64,000 bases of DNA. Source: Eublepharis macularius. Taxonomy: Eukaryota; Chordata; Lepidosauria; Squamata; Eublepharidae. Shown here piece after piece: positions 48,801 through 59,297 of this stretch. The position numbers and the translations under genes were made by a program. Numbering within the stretch: the first letter of the stretch is position 1; every line of letters begins with the position of its first letter. Below the pieces are notes generated by a model, which saw nothing but the letters and a program-made list of their open reading frames with translations, was not told where the DNA came from and searched no databases. The stretch covers positions 30,883,368 to 30,947,367 of the forward strand of contig NC_072791.1 in the NCBI RefSeq assembly GCF_028583425.1, in the 5' to 3' direction.

Positions 48801-49757
48801 GGCTTTTCCTTTTGTCAAACGCTAGTTCCATTAAGTTAGATCTGGGGATTTTAAAAAACGTTTCTCTGCTCTTCAGCTCTTAGCAGCCAGGGAGCCCTAA
48901 GACCCACCAAAGGCATTATGCGATCTCTGCTGGGGGAAAAAGAGAATGATGTGAGGACATTAAAAATTAAAGCTGTTGTGAATGCGTAGTTTTAAGTAGT
49001 TAATTGCAGGTAATGAATGATTTTGGAGATTAATTTTTCCTTTCTTTAGCTACTTAAGGATTCCGATTCATTGCTCTGCTGTCATTCCTGCTGCTTTAAT
49101 AATTTAATTCCTTCATGTGATTTAATCAGCATGTCCAATATACAGCATTCAGGGTATTTCTTGGCATATATAATCACTACGGGCCGGGGTCCGATTCTTG
49201 CTCTGTTAATGTTTTCAGACTGTATTTTTCAAAATATTCAAGCCTGCCAACATATGTCTTTAATCAGGGCTTTCTTTTTCTGGTGGCATGTGCTGGTCCT
49301 ACCAAACTCTTTCAGCCACTGGCTTGGACCCCAAAGAGGCAAATATCTCTCTTTTTTAAAGAAAAAAAACACTGGCTTTATTAAACTGCTCTGCTCTGTA
49401 CCAGTTGTGTGTTGACAGAGCCTCAGTCCCCTCCCTTGCATAGCAACACAGGTAAGGGTTTGCACAGTGACAAGTTTGCAGGACGGAGTGGGGGAACGTT
49501 GCTCATCTTTCCATCTCTGCTTCTGGACCTCACATTTAGCCTGGATCAATGCATCTCTCTGTATGTTTTTCTTGTTCAAACCCTAAGTTGTGCATAACCG
49601 AGTATGTTTTTAGGGGATTTTATCTGTTCATGGCTGCAGCATGTTCTGTTTCAAATTTTGGGGGGGGGGGGGTGATCAGAGGCTAAAAATCAGTAAAGGA
49701 AAGGAATTGTAAATAGTCCTGTTGTACTTCCTCACAAGTCCACTCTGACTTTTCATA

Positions 49758-49794
<37 letters not shown>

Positions 49795-51521
49795 GCATTA
49801 ATTGAATTGATTGATGTTAGGCAAGTGCTATAAAGATAAGTTGGAAATAAGTTGATTGAGCACAAGGTTGTTTGTGCGTGATCAAAGCGATGTCTTTCTG
49901 GATCAGCGTTCGTTTTCAGCAGGCACCGGCCAGGTGCTTCTGAGGAGCCCACAAGATGAGCAAGGAAGGGAGGGCCATCTCCTGTTCTTTGTTCCCTGTA
50001 TCTGATAACCGGACACATCCTGCCTCTGAACGCAGAGGCTCCATTGGCCATCATGTCTAACAGCCATCCTCCGTGAATTTGTCCAATCCTTTTTAAAAAT
50101 TGTGCAAGTGAGTAGCCATTCCACCTCTTGGGTAGTTAACTATGCATTTGTGAGAACATACAAAGAGCCCTGCCGGATCAGACCAGTGGTCCCATCTATT
50201 CCAGCATCGTGTGTCACACAGTGGCCACCCTGTTTCTGTGAAGGGGCCTAGAGGCCAAGGCCTCCTAATACTGGCATTAGGGGGTATACTGCTTCTGACT
50301 GTGGAGGTTCTCTCTCATCTGCCCGAGAGCTACTGACAGTCAACTTCATTGGGAGAATTGTACTGTTACATATATCTATACAGGATGCTGCTTTAGACTG
50401 TCAGGCTATTTGCTGAATACTCCTAACAGACAGCAGCTCTGCAGTATTCAAGAAAGGCCTTTCCCAGGGTCTGCCACCTGGGGTCTTTACCTGGAGAGGC
50501 CAGGGACTGAACTAAGGATCTTCTGCGTGCCAAGTTAGTTTGCTGCCTCCCCAGGTTCCTTTCCTTCATAGTACCATTTTTACCACGCCTGCTTTTTCAT
50601 ACTTTCTAAGCTCAGTGTCCCAGCCTTGTCAGCCCTTTCCTATAAGGCTGTAAGGCTGGCCTTTCGAATTGTGCTGTTCTGAGTGCCCTCTGCAGGGCAC
50701 AAAGAACGGATTGGCAGAGAATGTCCCTGTGCTTTCTTTCAGGAGAGGGTAAACTTGGCGCGACAGATCGAGAAGGTGGAGTATTTCAGCAGCCGAGCAA
50801 AACAGCACAACTCTTGGCTGCAGCAAGCCGCCGACGCCCTCGAGCTTGATCTGGATGACGAGGCCCTGATAGGCAAGTCAGGGGGTGGTGATGGTTATAT
50901 GTTAATGGGGAGAGGGCTGCCAGGAAGGTGGGATTACTTGCATATCACCCGAGACGCAGAGATGAATGCAGTAGCCCACGTTACTCCCTCTTGAGAATTC
51001 TGGTCCATGTCTCTACCTGGGTCTAAAACACATTCTGGGACTGCATGTGTTTGCTTGGTTTTAAGCCACAAGCTCCATTCAAACTCAACAAGAAGCCAGT
51101 TTGGAAATTTAGAAAACACATGGATACCAGTCACTGTGGAACTCAAGGGATGCCGTCTCTGGATACTTCCCAAAGAAACCGGCATTGTTATGCATGTGGA
51201 AAGCTCATGGATTCTAGCTTATTGTGATCCACAGAGATTATTCTGTTTTTTTAATTAATTTTAAACATCTCTATAGGAGGCCGGCCCAGTGAGCAAGAAG
51301 AGAGTCAGAAGCAGAAGATGCTGAAAGGGATGAAGAAGCATCTGAAACACTTGCTCTCTCAGCCAGTATTTAAAAAACTTATGAAGACCAAATACCCAAC
51401 CCAGTCTGGAAAACTGCTCTTGCCTGACCTTTTGGAGACAAGTTCCCAGTCTGCGCTGGGTGCCATGTCCAAAGCCCAGAGGAAGAAGAAGAAGCAGCAG
51501 CAGCAAAGTATGGACATCTGA
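33183..51521 (+). CDS. DDX24: DDX24, ATP-dependent DEAD-box RNA helicase (complete coding span, 8 coding exons)
   Basis: Spliced CDS: 33183-33861, 35956-36336, 38368-38521, 42013-42528, 44816-44891, 47285-47473, 50743-50872 and 51277-51521; 2370 nt, 789 codons. The start MKLK and the [18 protein letters not shown] block match vertebrate DDX24. Motifs in order: Q-motif near 197-215, motif I ETGSGKT 225-231, PTRELA 334-339, TPGR 383-386, DEAD 410-413, SAT 446-448, VFANS 531-535, ARGLD 587-591 and HRSGRTAR 612-619. An acidic, Lys-rich N-terminus and an acidic insertion between motif I and PTRELA are family traits. The human protein is somewhat longer (859 residues from memory), mostly in these linkers. 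DDX24 is nucleolar, related to yeast Mak5 of 60S ribosome assembly, and is reported to affect p53 and RIG-I signalling. No broken motif is seen. Confidence 0.97.
34135..34350 (+). repeat. Dispersed MITE-like repeat (ctagg..ttgcc ends)
   Basis: Same family as 3819-3992. Contains gaaattcctggggatttggc, gggagggacttcagcagggt, ggagatcagttgtaattctg and ccccacctggagattggtaa. Confidence 0.65.
34480..34735 (+). repeat. tRNA-type SINE, well preserved
   Basis: Head agccagtttggtgtagtggt with the box B-like gggtttgattccccactcc, body gctgggtgaccttgggtcag and cacctcacagggtgttttgt, then the conserved ttaagttgtcctgaagggtg and tatataaata tail. Confidence 0.85.
34850..35000 (+). repeat. tRNA-derived SINE of the 10070-10290 family
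   Basis: Contains gaaggttccctgttcggtcc (box B), ccaggtggcaggagatacgg, ttccagtcaatacaaaacct and aaaagtctgattggctctaa. The box A is lost. Confidence 0.6.
35956..36336 (+). CDS. DDX24: DDX24 exon 3 (motif I to motif Ia)
   Basis: Acceptor tgttttag ends at 35955 and the donor CAG|GTATGT starts at 36337. It completes the P-loop GSGKT, runs through the acidic insertion (about residues 243-325) and reaches [10 protein letters not shown]. The frame upstream of 35956 is open but intronic. Confidence 0.95.
36337..38367 (+). other. DDX24 intron 3; no second gene seen
   Basis: The minus frame 37263-37664 is open for 133 codons but shows no known domain. A short inverted repeat (ataaattatgcaaa at 36683-36696, tttgcataatttat at 36716-36729) is present. 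Confidence 0.7.
38368..38521 (+). CDS. DDX24: DDX24 exon 4 (GG and TPGR motifs)
   Basis: Acceptor gttccag ends at 38367; the donor is TCAG|GTATTC at 38522. It codes residues 354-405, with LLVGGM and [10 protein letters not shown]. Confidence 0.95.
39690..40560 (+). mobile_element. LINE 3' fragment (CR1/L2 clade) with a nested insert
   Basis: Decayed version of the 23740-24455 element: ctcaaaaaggacattgcaga, gctggaaaaagtacagaag, agagatgatagagatttata, acagacaaaaggaaatactt and ggatgttggactagatgcgc. An unrelated AT-rich insert at about 39958-40100 (accgccctccctgtcagacg, gggctcagggcggt) separates two parts of the frame. The sequence aggcagtaaacctctgaata at about 40390 is an undisturbed version of the site split in the 45300 copy. 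Confidence 0.75.
41722..41842. mobile_element. MITE-like inverted-repeat element inside an L2 3' end
   Basis: cagggccaagctacacatga pairs with the right end tcatgtgtagcttggccc, and acttgaac pairs with gttcaagt. It splits the L2-type 3' end cttgagtct|cagtgagaaagg, whose intact form is seen near 28260 and 60880. The target duplication is unclear (tca/cca at best). Confidence 0.7.
42013..42528 (+). CDS. DDX24: DDX24 exon 5 (DEAD box, SAT, motif IV)
   Basis: Acceptor tcccttgcag ends at 42012; donor CCA|GTAAGT begins at 42529. The largest helicase exon carries [22 protein letters not shown] and [10 protein letters not shown]. Confidence 0.96.
42529..44815 (+). other. DDX24 intron 5; no gene seen
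   Basis: No recognisable element except low-complexity runs. The open frames are short and unconvincing. Confidence 0.6.
44816..44891 (+). CDS. DDX24: DDX24 exon 6 (motif V)
   Basis: Acceptor gcattttcag ends at 44815; donor CAG|GTACCA begins at 44892. This 76-bp exon codes [15 protein letters not shown] and HVIHYQ. Confidence 0.95.
44965..45135 (+). repeat. tRNA-type SINE, head lost
   Basis: tttgaatcccactactgcca, ggtggccttgggtaagccat and gcagtatataagtgcagttg with a (gtt)n tail match the 34480-34735 family. It lies in DDX24 intron 6. Confidence 0.65.
45300..46165 (+). mobile_element. LINE 3' fragment (CR1/L2 clade) split by a SINE
   Basis: Parts tgaggaaagctaaagggtca, tagagatttataaaattatg, gacagacagaaggaaatgct and aatggatgtcggactaggtg follow the 23740-24455 element. 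The SINE at 45715-45962 divides the segment that is continuous in the 39690-40560 copy. Confidence 0.75.
45715..45962 (+). repeat. tRNA-type SINE nested in a LINE
   Basis: Full-length: agccagtttgatacaatggt head, ggagaaccgggtttgatttc, gccggctgggtgactttggg, and the tail ttaagttgtcctgaagggtg with tatataaat and (gtt)n. It is nearly the same as 34480-34735. Confidence 0.85.
46490..46630 (+). repeat. Dispersed repeat, tail family of 24655-24835
   Basis: tctgaagaagtgagctgtga, ttttgttagtcttttaggtg, actggactcttgctcttttc and cagactaacacagctactc. A CTGAAGA word remains, but the stem and GAAA spacing have decayed. Confidence 0.7.
47285..47473 (+). CDS. DDX24: DDX24 exon 7 (motif VI)
   Basis: Acceptor cttttgcag ends at 47284; donor AAG|GTAAAA begins at 47474. 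It codes [18 protein letters not shown] and the following [19 protein letters not shown] segment. The HRSGRTAR form, in place of the usual HR.GR.GR, is the DDX24-type variant. Confidence 0.95.
47590..48110. repeat. L1 3' UTR piece inserted in another dispersed repeat
   Basis: Sequence related to the L1-like 3' UTR of 4450-4740 lies at about 47655-47950. It is flanked by ccaacagaaacttt (about 47642) and tcaacagaagcttt (about 47952), a likely target duplication. The flanks belong to the tail family (gcaaaagcttatgctggaaa, ttaatctttaaggtgcccac). Confidence 0.5.
48110..50040. other. Rest of DDX24 intron 7, left part; no gene seen
   Basis: Includes a decayed aagattgcagcc..gggacttacttcc repeat near 48405-48500 and a (ct)n tract at 49763-49789. 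No coding frame is convincing. Confidence 0.5.
50040..50340 (+). repeat. Dispersed repeat shared with 17515-17780
   Basis: Contains cctgccggatcagaccagtg, cacacagtggccaccctg, agaggccaaggcctcctaat and ctgactgtggaggttctc. The block order differs slightly from the other copy. It lies in DDX24 intron 7. Confidence 0.55.
50743..50872 (+). CDS. DDX24: DDX24 exon 8 (ends at a GC donor)
   Basis: Acceptor ctttctttcag ends at 50742. It codes [13 protein letters not shown] and the [12 protein letters not shown] helix. The end that keeps frame and homology with exon 9 is ATAG|GCAAGT, a GC donor with otherwise ideal consensus. Confidence 0.9.
50873..51276 (+). other. DDX24 intron 8, GC-AG type
   Basis: Starts GCAAGT and ends CTATAG, 404 bp. 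A GC donor is required to join DDX24 residues ...EALI to GGRPSEQ... in frame. Confidence 0.8.
51277..51521 (+). CDS. DDX24: DDX24 exon 9 (C-terminus and stop)
   Basis: Acceptor tctctatag ends at 51276. It codes [23 protein letters not shown] and TKYPTQSGK, all found in vertebrate DDX24, then a basic/Gln-rich tail (RKKKKQQQQ). The stop is TGA at 51519-51521. Confidence 0.95.
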
Positions 51522-52370
51522 TAGGAGTTGTAGGGAGTCAAGATGAGGAACACTTATTTCTCCGTCTCAAAGCTACGTCTGGCCACCAAGTGTTCTGACC
51601 ACCTTTATAAACATACCTGTCCTGGAATGGTTGCCACCCCCCCCCATTGTTTCTGTTCTTGTGTATTGCTGTGATTACATACAAATACAGTTCCTCCTGT
51701 GTGGTTATTTATTTTTTTATTGCTTTGGATTCTCACTACTATGAACAGAGAAGTTTGCAGAAGTGGGTCTTTCCTGCCTTTCCCCCATAACCCCTCCCAG
51801 TGCTCTCCATAAAGCCATTGTGGAGGATTGGGGATCTCCTGAAAAAACGTTGCACAGGGGCTGTAGCCGGTAGGGTGAAGTGGATAAATTGCTCCCTTTC
51901 ACCTTTGTAGAATGTTTTGCTTCATTCACTGAGCCTGCGCTTCTCTTGTAAGAGAAAGAGGCAGGAAATCCATTACCTGCTACTTACAGGAGCCTCTTAA
52001 GCTACATCGCATGTTGCTCTTGAGGCCCTCTTGTCCTTCAGCTGCTGATCTACAGAAACTGCAAGGAAAAGCAGGAATGTTCCATTTCTGCAAACTCCCT
52101 CAATTTGCAGAAGGTTGAAACCAGCCCAATTCACAGCAGTGTTGTCCATCTCTGGCTGAATGTGCCACTTGTGTGTCATTTAAACACATCACCTAGAAGA
52201 AACTTGTACGTGGAAATCTTCACGTCTGTCGAGACTAACAGCAGTAACCAAGCTGGCACGGGTTTATATAAAGGGGTCTTATTTATCATGATAGAGGGAT
52301 ATCGCTCCTTTGAAGCGGGGAGCATTGCATTTCCATCTTGTAGATAATAAACAATTCTTTTATGTTGTCA
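51522..52370 (+). terminator. DDX24: DDX24 3' UTR and poly(A) signal
   Basis: The first consensus AATAAA after the stop codon is at 52346-52351, followed by T/GT-rich sequence (tcttttatgttgtc). This gives a 3' UTR of about 850 bp. No other AATAAA occurs between the stop and this site; a later one is near 53746. Confidence 0.65.
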
Positions 52371-54715
52371 CATGACTTTTATACATAGCATAGATTTAGA
52401 ATGATCCGCCCATGCTCTATTCTCTTTTTGGGGAGAGGGGAAATTAAAGCATATCATGGGAAAGAACAGGAGCTTCATTAAGTTAAGCAGCAAATGTTCA
52501 CTTAATCTTTTTCTTCACTTGCCCTACAGAAATCTTTATTAAAATGTTTAAAATGTTTGATTTTGAAATGGGGCTTACATGAATATACTTTATAAGAAAA
52601 TGGATGATTTTTATTGGCAAAGGTGACAGTGAATGGGAAGTCTGGGAAGGACTGGACATTGTCCCTTACGCGGTATTTTGGCTTTCTTCCTTCTTGCTTC
52701 TCTCAGCCACCTCCTAATCCAATTTCTTGTTGCGATCAGAATATCCTAAATTTCATACTTTTTTTTGTAAATGCCTTTGTCTGCTGCTAGTGAGAGCCAC
52801 AGTAGTATTTTTATTTATTTAGAACAATTGCACCCCGCTGTCCTTCAAAGAGCTCAGGGAGCATACGTTGTTCCCCATTTTAATCTCCCAACAGTCCTGT
52901 GAAGCAGGCTAGGCTGAGTAGTTTGGATCTAGACTAGAGTTTCTGCTGGGGCATGGGTTTCTGATGGCTTAGCATGATCCACATCAGTAAATAATGTGTC
53001 CTGAAATTCCTTTCCCGGGCGACAGAGCTCCCTGGAACGGGATTTCAGGCTGCCCACTCTGTGGGCAGAAGTCACCCATAAGCCAAAGACTGGCCAAGAT
53101 CAGCTAATGATCTTTATGGTAGAGTGGGGATTTGAACCTGGGTCTCCCAGATCCTAGTATTACACTGTCATCACTACACCATGTTGGCTCTCACATGTTG
53201 TTACTCTGCCCCGAGCTCTGTGCTCTGGAGACAGTGCTACCATGCAAGCCAGTTCTAAGCCGAGATACCTGTGTCCAGACATAGACTAACCCCAGTTACT
53301 CCAAATCAGGATTTGAAGCTGGGAAGCTACAGGTTAAGAATCCTAGTTTGTGGCCTTCTTGTTCCTACTAAACAGAGTTGCTGGAGTGACAGGCTTTAAA
53401 CATCAATACTGAAATTTAATCAGGGTTTTACAAATTGCATTTTAGTATGCCGTCTATCAAACAGGTTATTAATATGTTTTAAACCAGATCTGTGTAACTT
53501 GTGACAGCACGATGTGGCTTGCCAGGTTCTTAAGACACACAAAATACACACACCCCTTTTTTTCTTTTAGAGTTCAGGAGGTAGGAGGAGAAAGCAAGCG
53601 GCGGTGATAGGCCTTCTGGACTTGCAAGTTGAGAAAATCTGCTTTAAACTGTATAGAGGAAGAAGTCAAAACGATCCGGAACAGTTATTCCATGGAGGTG
53701 TTTGCAAATGTCTTGTGTTTTCAGAATCCATTGCCCTCAACTTAAAATAAAACTTCAAAGGAAGATCAATTTTGAGGAGTTATATAATTACAGTGGGAAT
53801 GACTGACTTGGGGGGGGAAGAAATGAGATGCGTAGGGGAAGAATAAGCACAGTCACCTCACTCTATAACCTTACAAAGATAATTTGGTATGAATGTTGTC
53901 ATGCACAGGGAGTAGTTTCACCAAAATTAATGTACTCCAGCTGCTGGTTGCCTATAGAAAGAAATAACCACTCTTGTATTTGTAATTTTATTATTATTAT
54001 TTTATTCTGTGTTGTTGCTGCCCTGGGGCTACCAATCTTAAAATATAATCGTAAATAAAATGAATTCATGACTTTCAAAGATATACAGGGAATTTAGCTT
54101 GTAATAGCTTGTGTCTGCTCATGCATAGAGAGGGGAAATAGACATTTATAAAGGCAGAAATGACTACGCAGAGTTATGAAAAGACGTAGGAGAGCCAAAA
54201 GAGGGCTGTTAAGGGTAGGTTTGCACATTATGAAAGACCCACATAGGAAATGTGGTGTGACCCACATGGGGTTTTGCACATACAAAGATGGGGGATGGTT
54301 TTAGCATTAGCTCATGTTTATGGGCTTGTGAGACATCTGGTCAGCCACAGGATGCTGGAAAGCCAACCAGTGGCCTGAGCCAGCGAGGTCCCCCTTATGT
54401 CCTTAGCACCACGTCCAGCATCCAATCCCATTTGCTATCAGATGGGCTCTGTGACCTCTATCCTACATTCTTTTTGTGATGTTGGAGCTGCTGCTCCGTG
54501 GCCTGGTCATGTGTCAGTCCAGTAGCACATAAAATAGGAATCACATGGTATAGGTGCAATCAGTAGGGCTGTCAGCTGGAAGCCTCAAACCCTCCCATTG
54601 CCATTCAACGGGACAACAGAAAGGGGATGCCCTCCGAGAATTCCTTATGCTGTGGGGCACCAAGGGAGTTTGTAGCCAAACACGCTAGTTAGATTTTAGC
54701 AGGGCAAACTTTAAT
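52370..54715. other. Downstream of DDX24; SINE remnant, no gene seen
   Basis: A minus-strand CORE/tRNA-type SINE is split: 52840-52918 (ccccattttaatctcccaac, tgtgaagcaggctaggctga) and 53085-53195 (atttgaacctgggtctccca, actacaccatgttggctct), with about 165 bp of unrelated DNA between. No exon with recognisable similarity was found on either strand. Confidence 0.5.
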
Positions 54716-54719
54716 AAAC

Positions 54720-56465
54720 TTAGAGATACGATGAGAGTTATTCCATGGACAAGAATACTGGAAGAGAAAGGAGCGAGTGAAGCGCAGGCTCTCCTAAAAG
54801 AAGAGCTCTTGCAGGTTCAAGCTATCACCATTCCAGCAAGATGGAAATGGAGAAACTGACAGAGGATAGAGAGAAGGCAAAAAGGCTCAGTGCCTATTTT
54901 GTCTCAGGACCACCTAGAGATGATAGTAGGCAAAGCATGGCTTGGGGGTTGCTGGTTGACATGGGCAGAGAAGATGTGGAGAAGCACTTTGTTGCACTGG
55001 ATGTGTACAAATCCCCTGGGCCAGATGGGGTGCATCCAAGAGTGTTTAAAGAAGTTTCAAAAGAGCCTGCAGACCCTTTCTTGATCATCTTCCAGGCCCC
55101 TTGGAGGACTGGTGATGTGCCGGAAGAGTGGAGGGTGGGCAAATGTCACCCTGTCTTCAAGAACTGAACTAACAGGCCAGTCAGCCTAACTTCTGTCCCA
55201 GGGAAGATACTTGAACAGATAGATATTAGAGGCATCAATCTGCAAGCATGTGACGGACAGCATGGTGATATGGGGGAAGTCAGCATGGATTTGTCCCCAA
55301 CATGTCCTGCCAGACCAACCACAACTACTATGATAGAGTGACAAGCTTCCTGATCCCAAGAATGCTGTTGAAGTAGTTTATCTGGATTTCAGTAAAGCTT
55401 TTGACAAGGTTCCGCATGGTGTTCTGATGGGTAAACTGGTGAACTGTAGATTGGACTTTCGGATGGTTAGATGGATAGAGCACTGGCTGGATAACTGCAC
55501 ACAAAGAGTAGTTGTCAGTGGCATCATATCTGATTGGAGGGTGGTGTTCAGTGGAGTGCCACAGGGTTCGGTCATGGGCCCAGTGCTTTTCAATATTTTT
55601 ATAATGATCTGGATGAGGGTGTGAAGGGATTACTCATTAAATTTGCAGAGGATACCAAACTGGGAGGAGTAACATTCAATGAGATCTGAACCCACTGGAA
55701 AAGTAGGCAGATTCAAATAAGATGTGATTTAACATGGGTAAGACCTGGGTTCTCCACCTGAGTAACAAAAATGCAAAGCATGCATACTGGATAAGGGATT
55801 TGCTTCTGGGTAGCAATGTGTGTGAACAAGATCTTGGGATACAGGAGGATGGGAAGCTAAATATGAGCAGTCAGTGTGATGCAGCAGCAAAAAAAGGTGA
55901 ACACAACCTTGCATTCAACAAAGGCATAACATCCAAATTATAGGATGTCATTGTCCCACTATATACCATGTTGGTCAGGCCCCACCTAGAGTATTGTATG
56001 CAGTTTTAGAGGCCTCATTTCAAAAAGAATGTGTACAAATTGGAATGGGTGCAGAGGAGAGCAACCAGGATGATCAGGGGCCTGGAGACCAAGCCCTACA
56101 AGGAAAGACTGAGGGACCTGGGAATGTTCAGTTTGTAGAAGAGGAGATTGAGGGGAGACATGATGATGCTCTCTTTAAGTATTTAAAAGACTGTCACTTA
56201 GGGTAGGGAGCTGTTCCTGTTGGCAACAGAGGAAAGGACTTGAAACAATAGGTTTAAACTACAGGAGGGAAGGTACTGGCTGGACATTAGGAAAAACCTC
56301 TTCATGTTAAGAGTAATTCAGCAGTGAAATCTGCTGCCTAGGTATGTGGTGGGTTCCCCCTCACTGGCAGTCTTCAAGGTGTGGCTGGACAAATACTTGT
56401 TGGGGAAGCTTTAAGCTGGATTAGGTGGTCTGTAAGGCCCCTTCCAACTCTGCTTCTATGAAAAT
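54720..56465 (+). mobile_element. CR1-type LINE, 5'-truncated and decayed
   Basis: Blocks in order: SPGPDGVHPRVFKEV (about 55013-55057), WRTGDVPEEWRVG, a shifted [27 protein letters not shown] (about 55388-55426), [19 protein letters not shown] (about 55550-55605), QCDAAAKK (about 55875-55898), then the RPHLEYCM-type and RLRDLGMFS-type C-terminal regions in broken frames. The 3' end gccccttccaactctgcttc with ttctatga is the CR1 hallmark. At least three frame breaks show it is inactive. Confidence 0.9.
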
Positions 56466-57229
56466 ACCATCACTCTGATGGAAGAATAACACTTCCAGCA
56501 CAATCTTGGAAGTTGACATCATGTCAGAAGGATGCTCTAGGATTCCACTGAAATTCTATGGTAAAATGATGGTGACCTGAATGTCCCCGTCTCCCAAGCC
56601 TCCCTCTGGTTGCCAGTGCTCAGTTGGCAACCTTAGAGCAATGACTTGCTACTGCCCATATTGGTGCTGCACTTAAGAGTACAGTATGGGACTGTATCAT
56701 GCAAAGATGGTGTTGATCACGAAGACAGCACAATTATTGCTTAAAACTACAGGTTGTCGTTCTCCCATCATGAAACTCAAGGTGAGTTATGTAGTATTCC
56801 AAGGAGGTCTTTTATCTTAAAGCTGCTTAGATTCGGCTAAGTGGCAATCAACCTGTATCTGGGCTAATTTTCAGACAGCAGGTTGAGGGTCATTCTGAAT
56901 GCTTTTCTGTAGAACAAAAGACTCCACAAAAAACAGTATTGAAGAAACTAGCCTTAAACTCTTCTCCCTGACATTAAATTTTATGTGCAGAGGGAATGTT
57001 TCATATGAAGGCACATTTCATCGTGTGAATATCCATTACAGCCTGAAGTGGTACAATCTAGAGTTATCACTCAGTGAGAAATTCACTTCAGATTCCTGAA
57101 CTGAAATACTGGGCACATACATAAATATACCAGCTAGCTGACACTTGGAAACCAAGAATATATTTGACTAAGACTATGTGTGGCATCTATATTATTCATA
57201 TATGAAGCTACTAATTTATGGAATAGCCA

Positions 57230-57780
57230 TAAGTATTTCTTTTAGAAAAATTATAAATTGTTTCTTTAGAGAACTGCTAGAGGCAGCTCACAAAGTAAAA
57301 ACAAATACAATAAAGTCACAAAAACGCCACAGAATCATATTAAAGAGCTATAAAAACATTTTTGTTGGTATCCATAAAACGGCCCTTTTGGGGAAGAGTA
57401 GAAGTGGACCATAAAAATAGTTGTAAAGGACAAAACATTTCCATTAAAAGCATGGATAAAGAGAAATGTTTCGGCATTATGTCTAAGGTTGCCAACAGAC
57501 CTAGAGAAAAAAATACCCCATCCTTTTAATACAGGCTTAATGTGTGGAAATGGGCAATTGAAGCTTTTCATGGCATAAAAGTCAACAGCACCAAATGTTA
57601 AATAATGTTCAAGTCATCCTCCATTAAAGGAACAGGACATTTTTTCTCTGGGCAGTTGGCTACCCTACTGACTCCTAAAGAACAATAACGTAGACATCAG
57701 GCAAGCCTCAAAGGAGGACGGCATTCCAAAGCAGAGGAGCCATCACTGAAAAAGCCCTGTCTTTTACAATCTATGGACCT
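57230..57780 (-). mobile_element. L2-like LINE fragments
   Basis: The plus-strand words ggacggcattccaaagcaga and cactgaaaaagccctgtctt resemble reverse-complemented L2 ORF2. The 57240-57480 part resembles its 3' region. Decayed and possibly interrupted. Confidence 0.45.
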
Positions 57781-58171
57781 AAATTGCCACCTTTTTTTTC
57801 CGGCTGGGCATGACAATTTTATGACAGACAGAAATCTAATCTCCCAGTATCACCAAGAAAAGGCAGCATGGCTTTCTTGTCACACAAGTGTGAAAAGGCC
57901 AGGAGCCTCACCAGAAGAAAATGCTAAAGGTAATCCAAATGACTTGTTTGGATATTTTTTTGGTTTGACATTTTCAAATCCTGTCCTCTTAGATTCAGAT
58001 TCTGTGAAGGAAAGAAGCATGGCAAAGGACTGTATGTAAACCGTAGAGATTGTATTTTCTAGGCCACATGACCCTTGCCATTTGAGCCTGAGGCGGCACT
58101 GTGGTATTTAATTATTATGTCAAGATGATTGTGAAGAGGCAGGGAGAAGCACCAGCACACGTGCTCTTAAT

Positions 58172-58995
58172 TAGAGATAGGCACAATTGGCATTACGATA
58201 GAAAAATACCCACGATAATGGCGTTCGCGTGATCGGGACCCAGCGGATCGGTGCTGTCCACGGCGACCGATCCAGCGTTCGGGGGGGGGGGGAGCTTCAT
58301 CGGGGCTTGATCGGGGCGACCGGCACCAGTAATCTATTCCCCTGGCAACGGAGCCAGGGGAATGCCTGAGCTGAGTTTGCCCTCCTTCTGTCACCCTGGA
58401 AACCCGAATGGAAGCCCAGCTTGCCTTATCAGCAGGGCTTCCTTCCAACCACGGAGCAGCAATGCACTCGCCAGTTGGAAGACAGCCAGGGGAGGGAGGG
58501 GGGAGGGGTGTTCTGCAGCCATGGGCACTCCAAACGTTTTTTGCTTTTTAAAAAAACGGGGCTTTGTAGGAGGGTGTTTTTCTGTCTGTCACTCTCTGTT
58601 TTTAACCTGCTTTTAAAACACTTTTAAAACACTTTTATTTTGTGGGAAAACCTCATTCACAGCTCTGTGTGTGTGTTTAAAATATGCTTTTGGAAGACTG
58701 GCTGCTTGCTTTTAAAATTGGGTGGGGAGGAATGGAGGATTCTGTCCCTGCTTTTTTTAAAAAGCTGGCTGAAACATGTTAACGGGGTGTCTCTCTCTCT
58801 CTATTTGGAGAGGCAGGGATGGGTTAAAACTCCCCCCCCCGCTCTGTTCTGTGTGTGTGTGAACGTCCCCTCCCTGAGAGGAGGCAGCTCGTTGCCGGGT
58901 TAAAAACTCCCCCCCCCTCTGCTCTAAGTGTGTGTGAACGTTCCCTCCCTGAGGGGAGGCAGCTCATCGCCGGGTTAAACCCCCCCCTCTGCTCT

Positions 58996-59076
<81 letters not shown>

Positions 59077-59297
59077 GTCCCCTCCCCGTGCCCGCTGGAT
59101 CCGGTGGTTGCCGCCACCACCCACCTTCCCACATAGCTAGGAACAGCAGGGCGCCCCTCCGCTTTGGCGTCCCCGATCCCCAATCCACGGATCGGAAACG
59201 GGAGATGACCGGTGTGGATCGATGATTTGGGGTCGTCACTGGCGCCGATCCCCGATCAGCTTGATCGGTAATTTTTTTTGGATCGTGTCCACCTCTA
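58172..59297. mobile_element. Non-autonomous hAT-type transposon, 1126 bp, with internal tandem repeats
   Basis: The left end tagagataggcacaat and the right end (read inverted) tagaggtggacacgat form an imperfect terminal inverted repeat. Identical 8-bp duplications ctcttaat flank it at 58164-58171 and 59298-59305. Subterminal zones are rich in gatcgg words on both sides (58210-58325 and 59160-59280), possibly transposase sites. No transposase frame is present. Inside are a minisatellite and a GT/GA microsatellite. Confidence 0.85.
58821..59073 (+). repeat. 75-bp minisatellite running into a GT/GA microsatellite
   Basis: Units start gggttaaa at 58821, 58897 and 58972, so the period is 75-76 bp. 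Each has ctcccccc, gctct..gtgtgtgtgaacg and ccctccctgag..aggcagctc. The third unit runs into (gt)n at about 58999-59033 and (ga)n to 59073. Confidence 0.9.

Noticed and set aside
51522..54715. OTUB2 exons on the minus strand
   Set aside because: No frame shows the catalytic GDGNCFYRA-type block; short exons cannot be excluded by eye, so no call was made.
58824..59239. Frames with Ser-Leu or Thr-His repeats
   Set aside because: They are translations of the GT/GA microsatellite and the 75-bp minisatellite.
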